NCBI RefSeq assembly: GCF_000024025.1
Contig: NC_013131.1
Span: 5,642,001 to 5,706,000 of the forward strand
Direction of reading: 5' to 3'
From: Catenulispora acidiphila DSM 44928
Lineage (GTDB): Bacteria > Actinomycetota > Actinomycetes > Streptomycetales > Catenulisporaceae
Length of the DNA stretch: 64,000 nt
In this document: in pieces, positions 53,874 to 63,001 of the stretch
Position numbering within the stretch: position 1 is the stretch's first letter
How the letters are laid out: every line of letters starts with the position of its first letter
Notes under the pieces: model-generated
Database searches by the model: none
Told to the model about the DNA's origin: nothing
Seen by the model: the letters and a program-made list of their open reading frames with translations, nothing else
Made by a program: the position numbers and the translations under genes

Positions 53874-56267
53874 TCAGACGGCGAACCGAGCGACGAAAGT
53901 CTGACCCGCACCTGACGCGACCGCTACCGACAGCCGCAGGTTCGGCGTGGTGGCCAGCACCGTGATCTCCGGCGCCGCGGAGATGGTGCCTGTCACGGGC
54001 CCGTCGATGGTGACCGTCACCGAGCCGGTGAGCGCCTGCGTCGGATCGCTGACGGCCACCGACAACACGCCCGGCGTCCGGTGCGTGACGACCGAGGCGG
54101 TCTTGTCGACCTGGATCCCGGCAGCCTTCGGAGCACCGGCCTGCCAGACGTTGGCCATCGCGAATCCCGAGCCGGAGCGGCTCACTGCCTGCACCTGAGG
54201 GGTGTTGGCCGCGACGGTGATGTCGTTGGAGGCGGCGAAAGCAGAGGTCTGCGCGGAGCTGGCGCCGGGCAGCAAGACGTAGTGGTAGCCGCCGGCGGTC
54301 GGGTTCACGCCGTGGTCGACCCACATGGTGACGAACCGGCGCGTGTAGGCCGTGGTGTCTTCGTAGACGCCGCGGTGGTCCATGTCGGTCCACTTTCCGG
54401 TGCGGTCCTCGCGCACCAGCGTGACATGGCCGCCGGAGGAGAAGACGTACCCGCCGGCGTTGTCCAGGTAGATCCAGCTCGGCTGGACGACGATCGGCGT
54501 GCTGCTCGGGGTGGCTAGCACGACCGCGCCGTCGACGTGGACGTTGGACTGTCCGTTCGGGCCGATGTTCCGGTTCTCGATGATCGACTCGATGGTGTGG
54601 CCGTCGCTGGAGGCGATGCCCGCGCCCAGACAGATCACCGCGTCGTCGACGCAGAACCATGACTTGCGGCCGGTCAGCGTCTGCACGGCGAAGGACAGTC
54701 CCATCCCGGCGGCCACGTTCCCGTCCAGCACTGCGCCGCCGGCCCAGGTGTTCGTCGAGCCGCGGCCGGTCCCCAGGGCAAGGGTCTTGGTGTCCAGCGT
54801 CACGCCGGGGATCCGGTACTTGTTCGCGGTCGGCCAGTACTCGTTGGCCCAGTGTCCGACGTGGTCGGGCAGATACATGTAGGTCGCGCCCTCGCCGGTG
54901 TACCAGCCTTCGAGGTTCTCGTTGTTGGCCGACTCATACGGCTTGATGCGCGTGTCGTCCATCGCGATACCGAGCGCGAACGTGGGGCGCCGGTGCACGA
55001 TCCGCGCCATCGAGGTCGCCACGACCGACGTCGTGGATTCCGCGGCGGTCGGGATGGCGCTGTCGGCCACGACCGCCCGGCCCAGCGCTATGGAAGAGAT
55101 CCGCACCTGCTCCAGCGGCGCCGGATCGTAGGTGAAGAAATCCAGATAGGTGTCCGCGGCGATCCAGCCCTTGGCCTGCGAGCGCAGCGTCAGCGCCTCA
55201 CTGGCCGGGAAGACGCGCGCCAACTGCAGCACGGTCGCGGTCGTGAGCCGCCCGATGCGGACACCGTTCTCGTAGAAGCGGGACAGCGCGCGCCCGCGCA
55301 CCATGTCCATGAACGCCCCGCAGTACATCCACGGCCGGTAGTTCTCTTGCGTCCAGGTGTAGACCCGCTGCACCTGGTCCGATGTCGCCGCCCACGGAGT
55401 GCCCTGCACCGCGACCAGCAGGTAGGTCAGGTATTGCAGCAGCGACACTCCGTAGGAGCCGCTGTAGGCGTAGACCTTGTGCTGGATGAACCCGCCGTCG
55501 GGATAGAACCCGTCGCCGCTGGTGCTGTACGGGTACAGGTTCCCGATCGCCGCCATGGCGGTGTCGATGACGTTCGCGTCCTGGCTCAGGGCCCCGCGCA
55601 CGGTCGCGATCGAGCAGGTCCAGTTGAGGTTGGCGCCGGTGGCCGTCGCGCCGCCCACCACGGTCGGGTCCGGCGCGTAGCGGACGATCGCGGCCATCGC
55701 GGTGGAGATCTGGGCGGCCGACAGCTGGTCGTACAGCGCCACGCAGATGTCGTTCACGGCCAACGGGATGCCGATCTGGAAGTCCCACCAGTTGTCGTAC
55801 ATCGCGGTGACGCCGTACTTGTGGGCCAGGAACCAGTCCAGGGCGGAGCGGATGTCGGCCAGCAGTGCGGCGTTGCCCGACAGCGTCGATCCCGGCGTGG
55901 CGTAGGCCAAGGCCAGCTGGCGCAACCGTCCGGCCACGTCACGCTGGACCGCCGAGACGGTACTGCTGTCCAGATCCGCCCACAGGTAGGTGCGGGAGGC
56001 GGAGGTGTCCAGCGCCGACCACAGCCCGTTCGCGACGCCGGCCATCGCCTGCGCGTAGGCGGTCAGCACCGGGTCGGAGGTGCTGACGTCGCCGATCAGG
56101 GTGTCGTGCCACTGGCTGCGGACCTTCGCGAAGTCCGAGGACGTGGCCGCCTCGGCGCGCTGGGGCGCGGCCGCGGATGTGCCGAGGAACAACGCCGGAC
56201 CCAGCGCGGCACCGGCCAGCATGGCCGAGCGGCGGGACAGCCCGCGCGGGAAGTCTTCAACGGACAT
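53874..56267 (-). CDS. PL8 polysaccharide lyase (hyaluronate/chondroitin/xanthan lyase family)
   Basis: Exported 797-residue lyase that breaks uronic-acid-containing chains by beta-elimination. A Tat leader (LSRRSAMLAG) precedes the alpha-toroid. The catalytic set is intact: Asn213 (TGANLNW), His263 and Tyr272 (IQHKVYAYSGSYG), Arg326 and Arg330 (RGRALSR), and an aromatic patch at Trp160-Trp161 (YDNWWDFQIG). The 50- and 9-residue Asn-His-Tyr spacings equal those of pneumococcal hyaluronate lyase (Asn349, His399, Tyr408). The start at 56267 has GAGAGGG at 7 bases; the frame extending to 56375 is not needed. It is divergent from the LacI gene, with an operator palindrome between. The polymer (hyaluronan, chondroitin or xanthan) is undecided. 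Confidence 0.93.
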   Translation of the reverse strand: MSVEDFPRGLSRRSAMLAGAALGPALFLGTSAAAPQRAEAATSSDFAKVRSQWHDTLIGDVSTSDPVLTAYAQAMAGVANGLWSALDTSASRTYLWADLDSSTVSAVQRDVAGRLRQLALAYATPGSTLSGNAALLADIRSALDWFLAHKYGVTAMYDNWWDFQIGIPLAVNDICVALYDQLSAAQISTAMAAIVRYAPDPTVVGGATATGANLNWTCSIATVRGALSQDANVIDTAMAAIGNLYPYSTSGDGFYPDGGFIQHKVYAYSGSYGVSLLQYLTYLLVAVQGTPWAATSDQVQRVYTWTQENYRPWMYCGAFMDMVRGRALSRFYENGVRIGRLTTATVLQLARVFPASEALTLRSQAKGWIAADTYLDFFTYDPAPLEQVRISSIALGRAVVADSAIPTAAESTTSVVATSMARIVHRRPTFALGIAMDDTRIKPYESANNENLEGWYTGEGATYMYLPDHVGHWANEYWPTANKYRIPGVTLDTKTLALGTGRGSTNTWAGGAVLDGNVAAGMGLSFAVQTLTGRKSWFCVDDAVICLGAGIASSDGHTIESIIENRNIGPNGQSNVHVDGAVVLATPSSTPIVVQPSWIYLDNAGGYVFSSGGHVTLVREDRTGKWTDMDHRGVYEDTTAYTRRFVTMWVDHGVNPTAGGYHYVLLPGASSAQTSAFAASNDITVAANTPQVQAVSRSGSGFAMANVWQAGAPKAAGIQVDKTASVVTHRTPGVLSVAVSDPTQALTGSVTVTIDGPVTGTISAAPEITVLATTPNLRLSVAVASGAGQTFVARFAV

Positions 56268-56379
56268 GGAGCACCCTCTCGAAGTCGGGGAGGACGGCAC
56301 CGCCGGAACGGCGCGGTCGAAGGGGACAAGCTCGGCGCCGTCACGGATCGTTGTCGCTGCATGAGCTAAAGTCAAGGTC

Positions 56380-56391
56380 TAATACGTATTA
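56380..56391. promoter_or_regulatory. TAATACGTATTA palindrome, LacI operator candidate O1
   Basis: Perfect 12-base palindrome with a central CG in the divergent PL8-lacI region, 113 bases before the PL8 start and 65 before the lacI start. A matching site lies upstream of the FAD oxidoreductase gene at 57883. The CpG-centred shape is typical of LacI-family operators. Confidence 0.7.
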
Positions 56392-56455
56392 TCTGATCGC
56401 GCCGCCGGGCGTTCGGCGCTCGCCGGGGACCGATCAACCGCGTTACGATGCAGGC

Positions 56456-57521
56456 GTGACGCAGCGCCGAGGACGGATCACCCAAGCCGAGGTGGCGCGA
56501 CTGGCCGGGGTCTCCCAGGCGATGGTCTCCCTGGTGCTCAACGACTCCGACGGGGTGCGCGTCGCCCCGGAGACCCGCAAACGCGTCGAGGACGCGCTGC
56601 AGCAGACCGGCTACGCCGTGGACATCATGGGGCGGCGGCTGCGCGGCAAGTCGAACCAGATCCTGGGCGTGTTCACCTACGAGTCGGTGTTCCCGTCGGA
56701 CTCGACCGACTTCTACGGGCCCTTCCTCGGCGGCATCGAGGAGGAGTCCGAAGCCCAGGGCTACGACCTGCTGCTGTTCACCAGCCCGGGCCGCCGCCAC
56801 GGCCGGCGCAAGGTGTACGAGCAGGACTCGAACCGGCTGGGCATCGCAGACGGCTGCATTCTGCTGGGCCGGCACACCGACCGCGAAGAGCTCGACCGCC
56901 TGGTCAACGAGCGCTTCCCGTTCGTGTTCATCGGCCGGCGGGAGTCCTCGGCCGGGCCGGTCAGCTACGTCGGCGCCGACTACGCCGAGGCCACCGCGGC
57001 GCTGTACGAGCGCGCGTGGTCGCTGGGCCACCGCCGGATCGCGCTGGTCGGCTACCACGAGGAGAGCGAGTCGACCGCGGACCGGCGCTCGGGCTACCTG
57101 GCCGCGTGCCGGCGCCACCGCCGCAAGCCCCTGACCCTCACCGACGACGACCCGTCGACGGGTCTTCGAGCAGCTGCGCGCCGACCGGACCACCGCGGCA
57201 CTGGTGGAAACCACTGAGATGGCTTCAGCCCTGCACGATCTGGCAGTCGCGGCCGGACTCGCCGTCCCCGAGGATCTGTCGATCGGCGTCCTCGGCGACA
57301 CCGACCCCACGCAGACCGCCTCCTGGCACGCGCGACCCAAGCCCGAGATGGACTGGACCGCCTTCCGGATCCCCCGCCGCGAGATGGGGACCAGAGCGGT
57401 GCGCACCCTGGTCAGGCTGCTGCATGACGACCTGCAGCCCGGTCCCGGCACGCAGATACTGCTGCCGTGCTCCCTGGTCGAGGGCTCCACCGTGGCCGAG
57501 GCGCCCCGCACCCAGCGCTGA
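56456..57521 (+). pseudogene. LacI-family regulator split by a one-base frameshift
   Basis: The GTG at 56456 begins a normal LacI helix-turn-helix (ITQAEVARLAGVSQAMVSLVLN) and a periplasmic-binding-like domain (GVFTYESVFPSDS, GLGRHTD-type loops, HRRIALVGYHEES). After about residue 234 the frame leaves the family and stops at 57217. The next frame continues the LacI core (VFEQLRADRTTAALVETTEM, then LSIGVLGDTDPTQT) and ends at 57521. Removing one G from the GGG at 57160-57162 restores a single frame of about 354 residues. It may be a real inactivating mutation or an assembly error. It is the natural regulator of the two TAATACG sites. Confidence 0.85.
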
Positions 57522-57882
57522 GCCGCCCGGTTTTCCGGTGCTCATGACTTATGTGTGGGCGGCGGGGGTGGAGTGTGGGCTGGTGCGGCTTGTTTATGGG
57601 CTTTTACAAGCTTTTTACGGCTTCGCGCGGGTGTTGATGGCCTCGCAGGGGGCGCAGCTCGGTGGAGGGAAGCTCGGTGGCGTCGGCGGCCGGCGGTGGA
57701 GGCTGTGCACGACCGCGCGGCGGTCCGAGTCGCTTCTTTTCGGACTGGCGGTGTCGAGTCGAGCGTTTCTTCACCACAGCAACAGCGATGCGCCTTGATG
57801 CCCGTTCCGAGGTCGTGACCGGGGTTCGCCCTCGGCGGCGAAACACGTCATTGACTTTGCCGGGGTCTCTTCTCTAACCTGC
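57522..57882. other. Non-coding interval between lacI and the oxidoreductase operon
   Basis: No credible gene in about 360 bases. The last part holds the promoter candidate described separately. Short frames here lack binding sites and family resemblance. Confidence 0.5.
57851..57880 (+). promoter_or_regulatory. Promoter candidate of the oxidoreductase-ABC operon
   Basis: TTGACT (57851-57856) and TAACCT (57875-57880) are separated by 18 bases. The operator at 57883-57898 lies immediately downstream, where a bound repressor would block initiation. Confidence 0.6.
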
Positions 57883-57898
57883 GCTAATACGAATTAGC
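57883..57898. promoter_or_regulatory. GCTAATACGAATTAGC, LacI operator candidate O2
   Basis: A near-perfect 16-base palindrome whose core TAATACGAATTA matches O1 at 11 of 12 positions. It lies 17 bases before the GTG of the FAD oxidoreductase gene, overlapping the likely transcription start. Confidence 0.7.
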
Positions 57899-57914
57899 AA
57901 AGAGGGGTGCGCAG

Positions 57915-59531
57915 GTGACGGAGATACGCACTGACGTGCTGGTGGTGGGCGGCGGGCTCGGCGGCGTGGCCGCGGCGCTGGCCGCGGCACAGCACGGGGC
58001 GCAGGTGGTGCTCACTGAAGGGCCGCGGTGGCTCGGCGGGCAGTTGACCGCGCAGGCGACGCCGCCGGACGAGCATCCGTGGGTGGAGATGTTCGGCGTC
58101 ACCGCGTCCTACCGCGCGATGCGTGACGGCATCCGCGCCTACTACCGGCGGCACTATCCGCTGACCACGGCGGCGCGCGCCGCCCGGCAGCTGAACCCCG
58201 GAGCCGGGCTGGTCAGCAGGCTGTGTCACGAACCGCGCGTCGCGGTGTCGGTCCTGGAGGCCATGCTCGCGCCGGCTCGAAGCTCCGGGCGGCTGAAGCT
58301 GTTGCAGCCCTACCGGGTGCGGTCGGCGCAGGTCGAGGGCGACACGATCGTCTCGGTGACGCTGGTGCCGGACGGCGACACCGACGGCGGCACGGTCACC
58401 GTCTACGCCGACTACGTGATCGACGCGACCGAGACCGGAGACCTGCTGCCGCTGGCCGGGGTCGAGTACGTCACCGGCGCCGAATCCCGGGAGCAGACCG
58501 GGGAGCCCAGCGCGAAGGACACCGCGCAGCCGCTGAACATGCAGGCGGTGTCCTGGTGCTTCGCCGTCGATCATGTCGACGGCGACCACACCATCGACCG
58601 GCCGGCGACCTACAACCACTGGCGGTCGGTGCGCCCGGACATCTGGCCCGGCCCGCTGTTGGCGTTCTCCTGGCCCAATCCGCGTACGCTGGAGCCCTCC
58701 CGCGGCTGGCTCGACCCGAACCCGCACGACGACCCGCTGGCGGTCGAGGCGGATCAGAGCAAGGACGCCGGAACCGACGACCTGTGGCGGTTCCGGCGCA
58801 TCGCGGCGCGCAAGCTGTTCGAGCCCGGGGCGTACGCCAGCGACGTCACCCTGGTGAACTGGCCGATGATCGACTACATGGACGGGCCGCTGTTCGAGGT
58901 CTCTCCCGACGAGGCGGCCAAACACCGGCAGGGCGCCCGGGAACTGGCGCTGTCGGCGCTGTACTGGATGCAGACCGAGGCGCCCCGGCCCGACGGCGGT
59001 ACCGGCTTCCCGTCGCTGCGGCTGCGCGGCGACCTGCTGGGCACCGAGGACGGCCTGGCCCAGGACGTGTACGTGCGCGAGTCCAGGCGCATCCGTGCCC
59101 TCACCACGATCTGCGAGCAGGACGTCTCGATGGCGATCCGCGGCGAGCACGGCGCGACGCGCTATCCGGACTCGGTGGGCGTCGGCATGTACCGCATCGA
59201 CCTCCATCCCTCCACCGGCGGCGACACGTACCTGGACGTGGCCTCGACGCCGTTCCAGATCCCGCTGGGCGCGCTGCTGCCGCAGCGGGTGACCAACCTG
59301 CTGGCCGGCGCCAAGAACATCGGCACGACCCACATCACCAACGGCGCCTACCGTCTGCACCCCGTGGAATGGAACATCGGCGAGGCCGCCGGCACCCTGG
59401 CCGCCCACTGCGCCGCCACCGGCCGCACGCCGCACGCGGTGCACGGCTCGCCCGAGCACCTGCACGATTACCAGTCTCTCCTGACCAGGCGCGGCGTCCC
59501 CCTCGCGTGGCCCGAGATCCGCGGCTACTAG
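57915..59531 (+). CDS. FAD-dependent oxidoreductase in a polysaccharide locus
   Basis: A 538-residue cytosolic flavoprotein of the FAD_oxidored type. The dinucleotide-binding motif is VLVVGGGLGGVAAALAAAQ at the N-terminus; the second FAD-contact region is YVIDATETGDLLPLAG and the C-terminal one is NLLAGAKNIGTTHITNGAYR. Proteins of this family recur in actinobacterial and Bacteroidetes glycan loci, often of unknown substrate. The GTG at 57915 has AGAGGGG 7 bases upstream. It is the first gene of a four-gene operon with the ABC importer and may oxidise a sugar unit released from the PL8 product. Confidence 0.85.
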   Translation: MTEIRTDVLVVGGGLGGVAAALAAAQHGAQVVLTEGPRWLGGQLTAQATPPDEHPWVEMFGVTASYRAMRDGIRAYYRRHYPLTTAARAARQLNPGAGLVSRLCHEPRVAVSVLEAMLAPARSSGRLKLLQPYRVRSAQVEGDTIVSVTLVPDGDTDGGTVTVYADYVIDATETGDLLPLAGVEYVTGAESREQTGEPSAKDTAQPLNMQAVSWCFAVDHVDGDHTIDRPATYNHWRSVRPDIWPGPLLAFSWPNPRTLEPSRGWLDPNPHDDPLAVEADQSKDAGTDDLWRFRRIAARKLFEPGAYASDVTLVNWPMIDYMDGPLFEVSPDEAAKHRQGARELALSALYWMQTEAPRPDGGTGFPSLRLRGDLLGTEDGLAQDVYVRESRRIRALTTICEQDVSMAIRGEHGATRYPDSVGVGMYRIDLHPSTGGDTYLDVASTPFQIPLGALLPQRVTNLLAGAKNIGTTHITNGAYRLHPVEWNIGEAAGTLAAHCAATGRTPHAVHGSPEHLHDYQSLLTRRGVPLAWPEIRGY

Positions 59532-59557
59532 AATCCCGATCCCCCCAAGGAGCAACG

Positions 59558-60856
59558 ATGAAGACAAGACGTGTTCGGCTGGCCTGCCTCACCCTTTCCG
59601 CCATCTCCCTGCTCACCGTCGCGCTGACGGGATGCTCCTCCTCGAGCGGATCGGGATCCGGCGCCAAGAACGTCGCGCTGCGGATGACCGTCTGGAGCAA
59701 CGACAAATCGCAGACAGCGCTGTTCAACAGCATCGCGGACAGCTACCTCAAGACCCATCCCGACATCAAGTCGATCACGTTCGACTACCTCCCGATCGGC
59801 AGCTACACGACCGCGCTGACGACCCAGATCGCCGGCAGCAGCCCGCCGGACATGGCCTGGATCCTGGAGCGGGACGCGCCGGACTTCGTCTCCTCCGGAG
59901 CGCTCACCGACGTCTCGGCGGCCCTGCAGAACTCCCCCGGCTACCAGTACGGCGACCTGACCCCGGCAGCGACCAAGCTGTGGACGCAGAATGGGAAGCT
60001 CTACGCCTACCCCTTCTCCACGTCCCCGTTCGGGATGTTCTACAACAAGGACCTGCTGACCCAAGCCGGTGTGACCCAGACGCCGGACCAGCTCGTCGCC
60101 GCCGGCCAGTGGACGTGGCAGAACGCCGAGAAGATGGCCGCCCAGGTCGCGGCGCACACCGACAAGCAGGGTCTGGTGATCCGGGACTGGGACTACAAGA
60201 CCTGGATCGAGCTGGCGAGCATCTGGCGCGGCTGGGGCGCCGACGCCTGGTCGGCCGACGGCAAGACCTGTGACTTCGACGCCCCGCAGATGCAGCAGGC
60301 GATGACCTTCCTGCACAACGCGATCTTCACCGACAAGGCGCTGCCCGCACCGGGCCAGACCGCTGACTTCTTCGCCGGTGAGTCCGCCATGACCGTCACT
60401 CAGATCAGCCGGGCTTCCCTGCTGGCCAAGCACCCGTTCAACTGGGGGATCGTGCCGCTGCCGTCTGGTCCGACCGGGTCGGCGCAGGTCATCGGACAGG
60501 CCGGCATCGGTGTGATGACCAAGGGTTCGCACAAGCAGCAGGCGGCGGACTTCCTGGCCTACTTCACCGACCCGGCCAACTCCGCCAAGCTCGCCCAGTA
60601 CTTCCCGCCGGCTCGTCAGAGCCAGCTCAACACCACGACCCTAGCCGCCGCGAATCCCCTGTTCACCCCGCAGCAACTTCAGGATGTGGTCATCAACGGC
60701 ATCAAGACCGGCTCGGTGCTGCCGTCCCATGAGAACAGCGCCAAGCTCGCCACCCTCGTGCAGAACGCCTTGGACCCGCTGTGGACGCCCGGAGCCAACG
60801 TCGACTCAGTGCTCGCCGGGGTGTGCAAGGCGATCGACCCGGCTCTGAGCCAGTGA
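59558..60856 (+). CDS. Sugar ABC transporter substrate-binding lipoprotein
   Basis: Family 1 extracellular solute-binding protein of 432 residues. The lipobox is ALTGCSSSS (Cys26). Family features include PDMAWILERDAPDFVSSG near 100 and YAYPFSTSPFGMFYNKDLL near 150. AAGGAG sits 5 bases before the ATG at 59558, which is clearly better than any upstream in-frame start. It is 26 bases after the oxidoreductase and probably binds unsaturated oligosaccharides made by the PL8 lyase. Confidence 0.92.
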   Translation: MKTRRVRLACLTLSAISLLTVALTGCSSSSGSGSGAKNVALRMTVWSNDKSQTALFNSIADSYLKTHPDIKSITFDYLPIGSYTTALTTQIAGSSPPDMAWILERDAPDFVSSGALTDVSAALQNSPGYQYGDLTPAATKLWTQNGKLYAYPFSTSPFGMFYNKDLLTQAGVTQTPDQLVAAGQWTWQNAEKMAAQVAAHTDKQGLVIRDWDYKTWIELASIWRGWGADAWSADGKTCDFDAPQMQQAMTFLHNAIFTDKALPAPGQTADFFAGESAMTVTQISRASLLAKHPFNWGIVPLPSGPTGSAQVIGQAGIGVMTKGSHKQQAADFLAYFTDPANSAKLAQYFPPARQSQLNTTTLAAANPLFTPQQLQDVVINGIKTGSVLPSHENSAKLATLVQNALDPLWTPGANVDSVLAGVCKAIDPALSQ

Positions 60857-61866
60857 CGGCCGTGCACAGCGCTGCGTCGGCCGAGCATCGGGACGCCGCT
60901 GCGTCTTCGCCGCGGCCGGCGCGGTTGACGGGGTCGACGGGGTCGACGGCGCCGACTGGGCCGACGGGCCCGATACGGAGACGATTCCAGGGTCGGCGGC
61001 GCCAGGACAACATCCTGGGATGGCTGTTCGTGCTGGCTCCGACCCTGGGGTTCCTGGCGTTCGTGCTGTACCCCCTCGCCGCCGTCATCTATTACAGCTT
61101 CCACAGCTCCAACCTGTTGTCCGGCGTGACCACCTACGCGGGAACGAAGAACTACAGCCAACTGCTGCACGACCCCGCCACCGGGTCGGTGGCCAAGGCG
61201 ACCGCGCTGTTCTGCGTCGGCCTCGTGGTGATCAACATCTCGCTGGCGATGCTGCTGGCCGTGCTGCTGAACAACAAGCTGCGCGGCACGACCGTGTTCC
61301 GGACGCTGTTCTTCTCCCCGGTCGTCGTCTCGCTGGTGGCGTGGACCATCACCTGGAACTTCCTGCTGCAGAACAACGGCGGCATCAACGCCATGCTGCA
61401 CACGGTCGGGATCACCGGGCCCAACTGGCTGCGCGGCAACAACTCCGCGCTGCTGTCGGTGGTGATCGTCCAGGTGTTCAAGAACGTCGGACTCAACATG
61501 GTGCTGTTCCTGGCAGCGCTACAGGGCGTCCCGCGCTCGCTGCTGGAGGCCGGCGCGATCGACGGCGCCGGGCCCTGGCGCCGGTTCCGCTCCATCGTGC
61601 TGCCGATGATCAGCCCCACGACCCTGCTCACCACGATCATCACGATCAGCGGCTCGCTGCAGGTGTTCGCCCAGATCCAGATCCTTACCGCCGGCGGGCC
61701 CAACGACCGGACCAACGTGCTCGTCTACTTCTTCTACCAGCAGGCGTTCGACAACCACGACTTCGGCTATGGCAGCGCGATCGCGGTCGTCCTGTTCGTC
61801 ATCATCCTGGTGCTCACCATGATCCAGTGGCACCTGCGCAAGAGGTGGGTCTTCCATGAGTCTTGA
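60853..61866 (+). CDS. Carbohydrate ABC transporter permease (MalF type)
   Basis: A 337-residue CUT1 permease. A Ser/Thr/Pro-rich cytoplasmic N-terminus precedes six helices from about residue 55. The EAA loop reads VPRSLLEAGAIDGAGPWRRF. The GTG at 60853 overlaps the upstream stop codon (GTGA), so translation is coupled. No ATPase is encoded in the operon. Confidence 0.92.
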   Translation: MTAVHSAASAEHRDAAASSPRPARLTGSTGSTAPTGPTGPIRRRFQGRRRQDNILGWLFVLAPTLGFLAFVLYPLAAVIYYSFHSSNLLSGVTTYAGTKNYSQLLHDPATGSVAKATALFCVGLVVINISLAMLLAVLLNNKLRGTTVFRTLFFSPVVVSLVAWTITWNFLLQNNGGINAMLHTVGITGPNWLRGNNSALLSVVIVQVFKNVGLNMVLFLAALQGVPRSLLEAGAIDGAGPWRRFRSIVLPMISPTTLLTTIITISGSLQVFAQIQILTAGGPNDRTNVLVYFFYQQAFDNHDFGYGSAIAVVLFVIILVLTMIQWHLRKRWVFHES

Positions 61867-62761
61867 GACATCCGCGCCGAGGCCGCCGCTGGCCCGCCCC
61901 ACCACCGCCGCGCGCACCCCGGGGCTCCGTCCCCGGTCGTGGCGCAAGCCGCTGCTGTACCTGACGATGGCAGTGCTCGCCATCCCCTTCGTCTTCCCGA
62001 CGTGGTGGATGATCACCTCCTCCCTCCTGCCGGAGAACGAGGTCCTCAGCTACCCGCCCAAGCTGCTGCCGCTGCACCCGCAATGGTCGAACTACAAAGC
62101 CGCCTTCACGAACTACCCGCTAGCCCACCAGTATCTCAACAGCCTCTACATCGCCCTGCTGGTCACCGTCGGCACCATGGTCTTCTCCTCGCTGGCCGGC
62201 TACGCCTTCGCCCGCATCCCGTTCCCCGGCAACAAGTTCCTGTTCCCCCTGATCCTCACCGGGCTGCTCATCCCCACCGAGGTCACCATCATCCCGCTGT
62301 TCAAAATGGTCGACAGCCTGGGCCTGACCAACACCCCCTGGCCGCTGATCGTCATCCCGATCTTCGGCGCCCCCAGCGTCCTGGCCACCTTCATCATGCG
62401 CCAGTTCTTCCTCTCAGTCCCCGACGACCTCGAGGACGCCGGCCGCATCGACGGACTCCGCCGCTTCGGCCTGTTCTACAAGGTCGCCCTCCCCCTAGCC
62501 CGCCCAGCACTGGCGTCAGTAGCGATCTTCACCTTCCTCAACACCTGGAACATGTACCTCGAACCCCTGGTCTACGAAACGGACAAGCGCAACTACACCC
62601 TCCCGGTAGCCCTCACCCAGTACACCGACGCCTACGGCTCCCACCTGTGGAACATCCAGCTCGCCGCGTCGGTGACGACCGTCATCCCCGTCCTGATCGT
62701 GTTCATCGCCGCCCAGCGGCACTTCGTCGAAGGGCTTGCGCAGACTGGGCTCAAGGGCTGA
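61856..62761 (+). CDS. Carbohydrate ABC transporter permease (MalG type)
   Basis: A 301-residue partner permease. Six helices begin near residue 33. The EAA motif is VPDDLEDAGRIDGLRRFG and the C-terminus ends in RHFVEGLAQTGLKG, typical of MalG homologs. It overlaps the previous gene by 11 bases. A 10-base-pair hairpin at 62816-62842 ends the operon. Confidence 0.93.
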   Translation: MSLETSAPRPPLARPTTAARTPGLRPRSWRKPLLYLTMAVLAIPFVFPTWWMITSSLLPENEVLSYPPKLLPLHPQWSNYKAAFTNYPLAHQYLNSLYIALLVTVGTMVFSSLAGYAFARIPFPGNKFLFPLILTGLLIPTEVTIIPLFKMVDSLGLTNTPWPLIVIPIFGAPSVLATFIMRQFFLSVPDDLEDAGRIDGLRRFGLFYKVALPLARPALASVAIFTFLNTWNMYLEPLVYETDKRNYTLPVALTQYTDAYGSHLWNIQLAASVTTVIPVLIVFIAAQRHFVEGLAQTGLKG

Positions 62762-62815
62762 CCGCGGCAGATCGACGAGCGGTGGTCCGTCAGCTGGGAG
62801 CCGCGCGAGGCAGCT

Positions 62816-62842
62816 CGGCGCCTCGCCGAAGTCGAGGCGCCG
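62816..62842 (+). terminator. Terminator of the PL8-locus ABC operon
   Basis: Perfect 10-base-pair stem (62816-62825 with 62833-62842) with a 7-base loop, 55 bases after the stop codon. Confidence 0.7.
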
Positions 62843-63001
62843 TGGTACGTGGCTGCGGGCTGGGTGCTTGAGCTGTACCCCGCCCGAATGCGCAACCGCT
62901 GATGCTTTCTCGGCCGTCTTATATACGATGCCTTATCTGAGGGTTCTACAACACGGCGCCGGGTTTTCGGCGGTTCGCACACCAGCGCTAGGAGATGCAG
63001 C

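Noticed and set aside
57150-57217. Programmed +1 frameshifting in the LacI gene
   Set aside because: There is no slippery or stop-codon context known for such events, and LacI proteins are not known to use it; a simple one-base insertion or sequencing error is more likely.
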